Notes under the pieces: model-generated
Database searches by the model: none
Told to the model about the DNA's origin: nothing
What the model saw: only the letters and a program-made list of their open reading frames with translations
Translations under genes and position numbers: made by a program
In this document: piece by piece, positions 10,406 through 18,161 of the stretch
Position numbering within the stretch: position 1 is the first letter of the stretch
Layout of the letters: every line of letters begins with the position of its first letter
NCBI RefSeq assembly: GCF_001949145.1
Contig: NW_019091408.1
Coordinates: 1,173,284 to 1,193,609 of the forward strand
Source of the DNA: Acanthaster planci
Taxonomy: Eukaryota; Echinodermata; Asteroidea; Valvatida; Acanthasteridae
DNA: 20,326 bases
Direction: 5' to 3'

Positions 10406-10601
10406 CACGTGCCAAAGATAGCTGCCTACACGTACACGTACACCTGCACTCGAATCAGATTGCTGTCATGGCTGTTTGACAACAGACTGGCAACTGGCAT
10501 GTAGGGGTCAAGGGTCAATTTTAACAGTTTGTAGCAGCAGAGGGCGCTTTGCTAAAATTGAAAGGGCCAAGTCTTTTCCAATACTCAACTTCGGCCCAGT
10601 C

Positions 10602-10870
10602 TCAGCTAGGCTTTTTTTTACTAGCTGACTTTGAAGCTGTAAGTGCAGTAATTAGTCTAATAGTGCCACAAAACATCAAATAAGATGCAAGAGAACCAAA
10701 AATTATAGTAATCAGGCCCACAAACGGAGACGAAGTTGAGTACTGGAAAACGGCCAAGGGTTGCACTACTGATCTCATCAAGTTCGGGCGGCATGTTCTT
10801 GACACGAACGGCGGGCACATCATGATCACACATCTCCTCTTTAAATTTGTCAGGGTTTTACAGGAACTCA
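10602..10870 (-). other. possible exon encoding a small single-pass membrane protein
   Basis: On the minus strand a textbook acceptor (CTGTTGTCTCTGTCTCAG, ending at 10871) precedes an open frame that runs to a stop at 10602. The first in-frame ATG is near 10823, giving about 73 residues. It has an Arg-rich, acid-free N-terminus ending FQYSTSS, a hydrophobic segment (VGLITIIFGSLASYLMFCG), then a Lys-rich tail ending KKKPS. That layout would suit a small mitochondrial or ER membrane protein. However, an overlapping frame (ATG at 10833, stop at 10657, 58 codons) looks equally protein-like, and I recognise neither. A first exon is not identified. Chance is a real alternative. Confidence 0.25.
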
Positions 10871-12640
10871 CTGAGACAGAGACAACAGGAAGTTTTGCAA
10901 CATTAACATCGATTATTTTCCATAACAGAAAAGAATGTTCCTGTTTAAAGCATTCAGCCTAGTTGTCCAAACATTAACTCTCGAATAACACACACGGACG
11001 CCTGCATGTTACTTAATGGCACTAACTACCAGCGATAACCAGTTGTATGTTCCAATCAGTACAGCGTTCGAGCAGCCGACCCCGGAACAACAATCGAACT
11101 GTCCGTGAACATACTAGAACAAGCCGCCTGACCTCAACCTATAATGAAATATTATAGAGATCAGTGGGTTGCTCTCATTGATGTCCATTTTATAGACTGA
11201 ATAGAACCTCGCGCATTGTTTGTGCACAAAATGCGCGGCCGAACAAGGGGGGCGCCTCAGGAGGGGTATGCTGTGCATTTCTGGTCAACATAACCTAAGT
11301 TCTCATGGGATGATGGCTAAAGCCCTCAGCCTCTCTCCTGAAAACAAGCCAAAATAAACAGAAAATGCTAGAATCTTATTTATAATTACATATTATATTA
11401 TAATATTTGGAATAACTTACCATTTTGGCTGATTAACTAACCCACTCGAAAGCGATAATGATAAGCTGTTTGTGTGTGTGTTTTTATTTTTAATTCATTT
11501 TAACACCTATTGTCTACGGTCTCATTTTAGTAATATTTTCTCTTTGGGTCTGTTCAATCGTGATTTGTTCAGTGTGTAAAACTTTGAGAATTCTACCAGG
11601 ACATGCAAAAGGTTTTGTCAGTAAATATCATGTCCAAACTGTCCATGTGTTTTTCGTATGATTTCGAAGAGCCAACACTAAAAAATTCATCAATAAAATG
11701 ATTTTTATTTTACACACTCTCACGAAAAAATTGTTATAAATAAATTCATTCGTATATTGAGTAAATTTAATTGAAAACCGACATGCGGCATACCGAAGTG
11801 TGAGAAACTTTTATGTGAGCACAAAGTGAGCGCAGCTACAAATGAGCGACCAAACTAACTTACTGCCGTAGACAAAGTTTCTTTCACTGAGTTGACTTTG
11901 AATTCACATGTTTGTAACTTCATTCAACAGAAACGTCAGCACTCTGCTTCTCACTTTGGTTTCATCTCTGCTCCAAAGAAGAATTCTGTTACTCGTATCA
12001 CGTACATCGTCTGTCACACGATTTGGGTTTAGTGCGTCTTTAGATCCGACAAACACAAATCATGGCTTTCTTGGAGATTTTCCGGTGAAATCTGGGGAAA
12101 ATAAAGGACAAATAAGTCATTCAGTTTTTGAAACCAGTTCTACTAATAAGTAACATTTCAGACGGTCCTAACTTCGAGATAGTGAAGTTTCATATACAAA
12201 GCCTGATAGGATAGACTTTCATAAATTTCTCACTTGGACTATATAGGCTTAAAGTTAAGCATTGTAAAGTACAACTTGAGAAACTTTCTCAAACTAAAAA
12301 AAGTGCGACTCACATTTCCTTCTGTTCCTGCTTCCAAACTTGACGTTGATCTCTGGTAATTCATTGCTGCGTTCACCTCAACCATTATTCTTTCCAAATT
12401 TTTCCATACCAAGTGCAGAATTTAGTTTTTTTCGAAATCTGACGGTTGAAGCACAAAACCTCAACCGGTTTTTGAAAAACTCCATTTGAAACCGGAAACT
12501 TTCAGTCCCCAATTCGGGATTTACGGAAATATTTCTATGATCCTTCCTGGTTATGGTCTGTTTTATTGTAAAAATTCCGTGGGACCACAAAATAATTAAT
12601 GAGCTCGCGCGCAGAAATACGACGATTTGGTGGAATGCAG
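10871..12640. other. gene-free stretch with a CpG-richer segment
   Basis: About 11050-11260 is richer in CG than its surroundings and holds a 28-bp imperfect palindrome (CGCGCATT...AATGCGCG) at 11210-11237. It could be the upstream region of a minus-strand gene. About 11380-11410 is a very AT-rich run. TTGTCTACGG near 11510 and its inverse near 11868 are the only hint of a terminal-repeat element. The open frame at 11908-12153 has no recognisable family. Confidence 0.4.
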
Positions 12641-12920
12641 CCCTAGTGCACGTATGTTCGGTTCCGAGTACCGAAGTGTGACGTAACTGTGAACCAGAAA
12701 GTGCAGTGCAAACGAATGGAGTAGGCGCACGTGTTGGTTCACGCGTTGGTTCTCGCCCTAATGCCTTTCAACACTAATTGTGCGCGTGACGTATTCCCTT
12801 CGCTATTCGGTAGGCCTACTCTATAGACTGTGTGCGCATTTAGTTGTGTATTCGCGCATGCGCGATAGTAAATATGGTCGTCGGCCTGAAAACTGAGTTT
12901 AGCAGACGACGCGCATAATG
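12640..12920 (+). promoter_or_regulatory. promoter-like region with candidate first exon
   Basis: CG-containing words cluster here. There is a perfect NRF1-type palindrome GCGCATGCGC at 12854-12863, TGACGTAA (CRE/ATF-like) at 12679-12686, a second TGACGTA at 12787-12793, and an E-box CACGTG at 12728-12733. Downstream at 12911-12926 is GCGCATAATG followed by GTGAGG, a good plus-strand splice donor at 12921. An ATG at 12875 opens a 13-codon frame that stops just before it, so any exon is likely to be mostly 5' UTR. No downstream plus-strand exon was found. Promoter activity is inferred from motifs only. Confidence 0.4.
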
Positions 12921-14049
12921 GTGAGGAATTTAAACTGCCATTTGCCTTGAAGACCCTGTGTGTGAATACATTTCCAAGAATCCATCAAATGGTGATATTT
13001 AATAGCTTCTGATAAGAAAGATCTCCAGAAATTAACCGAAGAAGTGGAAAATGTCAATTTTTCGACAAAAGATAATTAAAAATTTTCGGATTTTAAAGTT
13101 AAATTTGTGTCTAATTTTCACAATTTTGCCGGGTTAACCTTCAATAACTTTGATGCCATAAGAAAGACTTGTAACTCTTATGATCAAAAAAGTTTCTTTC
13201 TTCTAGGCAGAAAACCTTTTTTGATATTCACTGCGTTGTTTCATTGCCGACCCATCTTCGTCATTTTCCATGTTTTTCACCTTATTTAAGTGCCCATTTT
13301 CACACTTTTGTCGAATTCCCCTCATGTCATCGGTGATACTGTCTGGAAGACTGGTGAATCATTTGTATCCATCTATTCATTTCTTCAAGATCGAGAGCCA
13401 TTTGTCTTAAATGCGGTTCATTTTTCATGCGGATTCAAATTTCCGCGGCCAGCCCGACATGACCGACAGCGGGTCGAAAATGAGATGTACTTGTACGGAT
13501 TTAGGGAATGGCATACACATGCACACAAACACACACACACACCTGGATACGAGCGCGTTTCGGTACGAGTTGACGTACAACTACGACGTCAAATTGCCCG
13601 ACTAAAAGGCCCAAACAAAAACTTTCCATTATCATCCATACAGTTTCCTTCTTGTATGATACTTTCTCATTGGAGCATTCATGATATTCCTCACTATTCA
13701 CAAACAGAGAAATGTCACCGAAAACTCGGCAAAACTTAAAAAAAAAATCCCCTCTAAAATGTTGGCTTCACTTCCAACTTCTGACTCTGTTACTTTGGAG
13801 GTACGTAGGAAAGACGGGCAAAAATTTGGCAGAAATGGATTTTTATTGTGTGTAAGTTAGCAAAAGGCATTTAAATGTTTAAATACTTATCGGTACGGAA
13901 ATTAGGGGCAAACAACTTTTTTCTGAGTTTGATGTTGATCGATTAATTTTGGGGTCCACCTGTCCGAGTCAAGAGCCATTTTACGGGCTTCTGGCTGTCG
14001 TGGGATTCAGTACGCGTGCGCACAAACTGAGGGGCATGAACACACGTGA
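12921..14049. other. gene-free stretch
   Basis: No gene is supported. If the donor at 12921 is real, this is intron. It contains a short CA microsatellite and an A-run at about 13738-13747. The longest open frame (13290-13739) crosses the microsatellite and shows no family resemblance. Confidence 0.45.
13514..13542. repeat. (CA)n microsatellite
   Basis: An interrupted run of CA dinucleotides, with a perfect core of about six units near 13529-13541. It accounts for the His/Thr- or Val/Cys-rich frames crossing it. Confidence 0.8.
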
Positions 14050-14890
14050 GTTCTTGGTTCTTGGCTGCAGTTTGGTGGTGGAGGGGAGTGACGGACTAAA
14101 CGGTGAAAAAATTCCAAAAAGAGCTGTCTTTCATTGAACTGCGTCTGTTTGTGTAAGTATTTAGTACAGTGGAGACCATTCCATGCTGTGATTGTACGGG
14201 GAACAAAATGAATTTTTGTACACTTCCGACTTTATGGTTACAAACTGAGTTGTGTGACCTCGCTAGTGGGTTTGGCTTAGTGTGAGCTTGATAATGTAAA
14301 GTTTTCCATGTAGCATCTTGTAGAAGGAAGTCTAGCGGTGTATGTCCCAGGCCTGTCCCGGAGGGTGCTCCATTGCTCCATTCAAGTGAACTCGGGAGTT
14401 CGGTAACACTCGCTTCCCTTTCGTAGGTGTTAGTCATTCGAAATCGGGCAGCCTGTCTCTGAACTCGCTCGATGGAATATCCTATGCAGCAGTTGCGTAA
14501 CGTGGCCTATCGTGGGTGAGATGCCGTTTATCTTCTTGGCAGAAGCAGAAGTTGCACAGTGGTGGAAGTTTGGTCTCAGAAAATCCAGCACTTTTGCTTT
14601 AGCTGTTGCATGATGAATCTGGAGATTCCAGCGCAGATTATTTTGGATTTTGATGGCAGGATCTGTTTGGTTTCCTCAAGGGTGACACCAAGGATGTTGT
14701 ACGATGTTTCAACTGGATCCGTCCTGGTGACACGCATATGGTACTTTTCACATTTGGACGTATTAAAATGCATGCCCCATTTTTGCGACCGCTCAACCAT
14801 TATATGAAGGTTTTTTGAAGAGCCTCTTAGCAGACTTGATTGAACTGATATAACTGGCAATCATCAGCGAATAATCTGGTGGTGCTTATG
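14050..14890 (-). pseudogene. non-LTR retrotransposon reverse transcriptase remnant
   Basis: Pieces of a reverse transcriptase C-terminal half appear in the correct order but in different frames. The catalytic FADD box, in the context RLFADDCQLYQ, is at 14871-14860. Then come a QKWGMHFNTSKC block near 14770, an ILGVTL block, an NLRWNLQIHHATAKAK block near 14637-14590, a QRQAARF...NTYEREASVTEL block near 14460-14395, and a FVPRTITAWNGL block near 14200. The F-A-D-D, W-x-M-x-F-N-x-x-K-C and L-G-V series followed by AARF and a Ser-Val-T-x-L segment is typical of CR1/L2-like non-LTR elements; the exact clade is uncertain. At least four frame changes separate these blocks, and no endonuclease part is seen, so the copy is 5'-truncated and dead. 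Confidence 0.82.
14860..14871 (-). other. FADD catalytic box of the reverse transcriptase remnant
   Basis: The minus strand reads TTC GCT GAT GAT here, encoding Phe-Ala-Asp-Asp, the metal-binding core of reverse transcriptases. It lies in a frame different from the next block downstream. Confidence 0.8.
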
Positions 14891-15018
14891 GATGTCATTG
14901 AATATGGATACAATAATGTGTCCTGGGGTTCACCACTTAACACAGGATGCTACTTTGATTTTTTTCCCGTACACACTATCGCTTGTTGCAGGCGTTTTGT
15001 TAGGAAGCTGGAGCTTAT

Positions 15019-15420
15019 GGTGGCCCTGGAGCCGGGACATTAAAATTCATGACAAACTCGTGAATATTTTTACGACGTCGTGAAATTAGTCACGGCTAGT
15101 CGTGAATTTGTATATTGTTGCAACGTCTAGAATTTCTCATGACTAGCCGTGAATATTTTGGCGATATCGTAAATTCATTTCACGACTAGTTAATTGTGAA
15201 TATATTTGCAAAGTCAGGAATAAATTCACGACGGAATAAATTCGCGACTACAGTAGTGAATATTCTGGACTACAAGTCGTAATATCTTGTCTTATTTCTC
15301 TAGCAACTTGGAAAGACATTGGAAAGATATTCGTGACCGATCTTTAAATCTAAACACGACTATTCGTGAATAAATTTGCCACGTCGTGAATATTTATGTT
15401 CCTCCGAGTCCAAGGCCACC
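15019..15420. mobile_element. 402-bp inverted-repeat element with TTCACGAC repeats
   Basis: The left end, GGTGGCCCTGGAGCCGG, and the complement of the right end, GGTGGCCTTGGACTCGG, form imperfect terminal inverted repeats of about 17 bp. Both lead into subterminal repeats. Inside are many copies of GTCGTGAAT or its inverse TTCACGAC, for example near 15048, 15071, 15098, 15179, 15228, 15366 and 15383. No clear target-site duplication is seen and there is no coding frame, so this is a MITE-like element of undetermined superfamily. Confidence 0.65.
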
Positions 15421-15794
15421 ACCGGAACTCCATCGTTTTGTACTGGAAAAACACCATAGAAATCAAGTTTGTGATAATAAATAAAAGCCAATGATCTAAT
15501 AGAGATCAGTGGTGGTTAAAGCTTTGGACACAGGTTAGGAAAACATGGGAGTCAGGGTTTTTCATCAGAAGAGAAAAGGAAGCTTTACAAGATTGGAATT
15601 GTTTTGGAAATCTGCCTGTCTATAGGCCAATGCTTTTAGGTTTTGCCAAAAATGAAATGAGGATTTTGTAAAACCGGTTGCCAAGTGCGTCAGACTATTT
15701 TCGAAACAGGAATTCAAAACTCTGCTGATAAAAGATTACCTTGTGCTTCCATCTTTAAAGTTTACTTGTTTGTTTTTACTTGTTTGTTATTGGT
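15421..15794. other. gene-free spacer
   Basis: No gene, RNA or repeat is supported between the two inverted-repeat elements. Confidence 0.5.
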
Positions 15795-16127
15795 TTGATA
15801 TTAAATTAAGCATGAAAGCCTCTCTGGTTCAATAAACCTACACGCTAAAAACTCCCGAGTCAGATTGACCCAGAATTGGGTCCCATTCGGCGTTACCCTT
15901 TTCTGGTCAAAATATGACCCCCCCCCCCCTTTCGGCTCATATTTGACCCTTTCTGGATCATATTTGACCCTTTCTGGGTCGTATTTTACCCTTTCTGGGT
16001 GAGAATTTGACCCGGAAAAGGCACGGTCACGCCGAATGGGACCCAATTCTGGGTCAATCTGACCCGGGAGTTTTTAGCGTGTAGGTTTATTGAACCAGAG
16101 AGGCTTTCATGCTTAATTTAATATCAA
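15795..16127. mobile_element. hairpin element with near-perfect 99-bp inverted arms
   Basis: The left arm 15795-15893 and right arm 16029-16127 are reverse complements over 99 bp with a single mismatch (A against G in the CTCCCGAGTCAG / CTCCCGGGTCAG segment). Each arm contains CACGCTAAAAACTCCCG and GACCCAGAATTGGGTCC. The ~135-bp middle holds a C12 run (15918-15929) and a 21-bp tandem array. A frame on the minus strand encoding repeated ERVKYDP units is a by-product of that array. The very low arm divergence suggests recent origin or gene conversion between arms. I could not fix a target-site duplication, because the arms extend to the boundary of similarity. Confidence 0.82.
15934..16016. repeat. 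21-bp tandem repeat inside the hairpin element
   Basis: Units starting at 15934, 15955, 15976 and 15997 share the form GG(C/A/G)TCATATTTGACCCTTTCT. The first two are almost identical, the third carries two changes, and the fourth is more diverged. Confidence 0.8.
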
Positions 16128-17401
16128 TCAAATTTTTACCTGGGAGGGGGGGGCGATTATATTAAGAGAACTCTGATGCCTAACCGGGCCAAAATTACGG
16201 TAAGCCTCAAATTTCCACGAGGACATTTTCATCCAGCGCGCGTCATATCGAAAATCCTCACCGCTCTCCCAAACTGACTTTGATCGACCCCTCCCCTCCA
16301 TAATCCTCCTACAAGTTTAACATTTGTATAGGCTGCGAAGGGTTTTCAGCGCAACCTGGCGCAGCAACCGATCAGAGTATAATTTAAATATCCCACTATG
16401 GTTGCGTTCGATGAGCTTACACGTGTAAGTCAAACTTACACGAGAGCGTTTGTTTAGCAATCACGTGATCTCCAGGCCTACTCTGGTGTCAGCCACTACT
16501 ACCCCGGCTAGCGAGCGGGTCTCCGGAGGCTGCCCGATCTGTGTATTACGTCACGGATGGACAGTTTATTCTCAATTCTTATCTTTTGAAAGCGAAATAC
16601 GAATGTGATGAAAACATAAAAATCACAGCGGCAACAGTACAGCGGGTTCAAACTGCAGGTACGCAGTTATCTAACGGCATGTGTTTTCGTAGCTAGCAAT
16701 AAATAGAATGTAGTGACGTAAACGCAAGTCTGGCAGAGGTGTGATATGCGATCTCATTGGGCGAAGCCGCGAAGGACAACCACTGCACTTGAAAAAGCAG
16801 AAATCTTATCTGTAATATCACAAATGTTACTTAGAACACACTCCTGACTACAGGCCGGCATCACTCGTAAATGGCCGGCAATCAGATGGTATGGTGCCTT
16901 CTTGATCTAATCGGTCGCAAAAACAACGCTTACAATTAGAGGTGAACATTTGTTCAATAAGCAGTAAAAAAAAATCTAGAAACGTGCATGGCGCCATGGC
17001 GACACCAGACAAAACGGACTTGTACAGTTCAACTGACACCAAACGATGCACTCCAAAAATTCTAACTCGGTTTATAATTACAAGGACACACAAAACACAT
17101 CGAGCAAATTTCGTACTGCTGACGTAAAAAAAAATGACACACAAATATGCCTATAAACAAGATATACAAACAGCTCCACTGGAAATCAGATCCCCAGAAA
17201 AACGTATCAATTTTAATACAAATACCATTTTTAACGAACATCAGTGGGCATCCTACGATGCATTAATTGCACAAAACACGATTGCACTTCCTCAAATCAA
17301 AGTCACTGTAACTTAGGAGCCACTGTGGGACGTACAAGCTTTTACAAGCTGCTTTTCTAAATCTGCATAAGCGAAGTATATTCAGAACATGAGCACAGTA
17401 A
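16128..17401. other. gene-free stretch with palindromic regulatory-like words
   Basis: No gene is supported. The stretch has a perfect 14-bp palindrome CTTACACGTGTAAG at 16416-16429, a TCACGTGA at 16461-16468, a CRE-like TTACGTCA at 16546-16553 and a 12-bp palindrome CATGGCGCCATG at 16987-16998. These could be promoter elements or traces of mobile elements. Open frames at 16848-17316 show no family resemblance. Confidence 0.4.
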
Positions 17402-17567
17402 GGGCGATTCGCAATAATGCGCCTCCGCGAGTTTGCATCCCGTTGGCCAATCACAACGCGTAAAATCTGTCGACCATTTCCACACGCGCATTGGGTCGAC
17501 AGACTTCACTCACTGTGATTGGCTATTGCGTTGCAAACTCTTGATGGCGTGCTATTGTGAATCGCCC
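17402..17567. mobile_element. 166-bp MITE-like hairpin
   Basis: The left end GGGCGATTCGCAATA and the complement of the right end GGGCGATTCACAATA match at 14 of 15 positions. Similarity continues for about 55 bp and includes GAGTTTGCA and GCCAATCACA on both sides. The centre forms a second perfect stem, TCTGTCGACC with GGTCGACAGA. A GTA lies just outside the right end and one base outside the left end, so a 3-bp duplication (PIF/Harbinger-like) is possible but not certain. Confidence 0.7.
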
Positions 17568-17810
17568 GTACAAAAAATATTTATTCTGAGAACAATAAAC
17601 AGTCTTATTCTCTGAAGGTTAAAATGTAATTCTTTCAAAAAGTTACAGAATAGCTAAACAAAATGGAAGATAAATGAGAAACTTCTGCTGGGATTGAAAT
17701 GTCGAACTCCTAACTTTTCCAATTCATATTTAAGGCCACCGTAGCAAGCAGGCAGTTCACTGTATTTTTGTATTTCCCACTGAAGGTTTTATGGTGAATT
17801 TTACCCTTTC

Positions 17811-17816
17811 TTTATT
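17811..17816 (-). promoter_or_regulatory. candidate polyadenylation signal for the transporter gene
   Basis: TTTATT on the plus strand is AATAAA on the minus strand, about 345 bp past the transporter stop codon. A second AATAAA lies at 17580-17585. The first is closer and sits outside the MITE-like hairpin, so it is preferred. Confidence 0.45.
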
Positions 17817-18161
17817 GATGTATAGTTTAGTTTTCAATTTACCTCTCTTGCATCTAGATTTGGGCTTGTTTCCATGATTGCTATGTTTTAACCATGCTTC
17901 ATAGGGCTCTTCTTATTTTATACAGAAATACACACACAAAAGGATGTTGCCACGAAAGTAGCACGTTAAACCCGTAGTAATCTAGATCATTCATGCCAAC
18001 CATTGTGGGCAACAACACGTCCGTTTGCCACCAGAAGTTGAGATATGATCGGCAGTAGTCCAAAATGAAACCTAAATCAGTGGACACATGGCATCATGGC
18101 TGTCAAGGACAAACATCATCCTCGATGTAGGTGGAGCACTCAGCCAATACATCCACCCTCT

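Noticed and set aside
11508-11876. Possible element bounded by TTGTCTACGG and its inverse
   Set aside because: Only 10 bp match, flanks show no duplication, and the inner sequences do not continue the inversion.
11908-12153. 81-residue plus-strand open frame
   Set aside because: It has no recognisable domain, no supported exon boundary, and a length expected by chance.
13290-13739. 149-residue plus-strand open frame
   Set aside because: It spans a CA microsatellite, has no splice or family support, and its composition is not protein-like on either side of the repeat.
15801-16046. Minus-strand open frame with repeated ERVKYDP heptads
   Set aside because: It is the 21-bp non-coding tandem repeat read in frame, inside a hairpin element.
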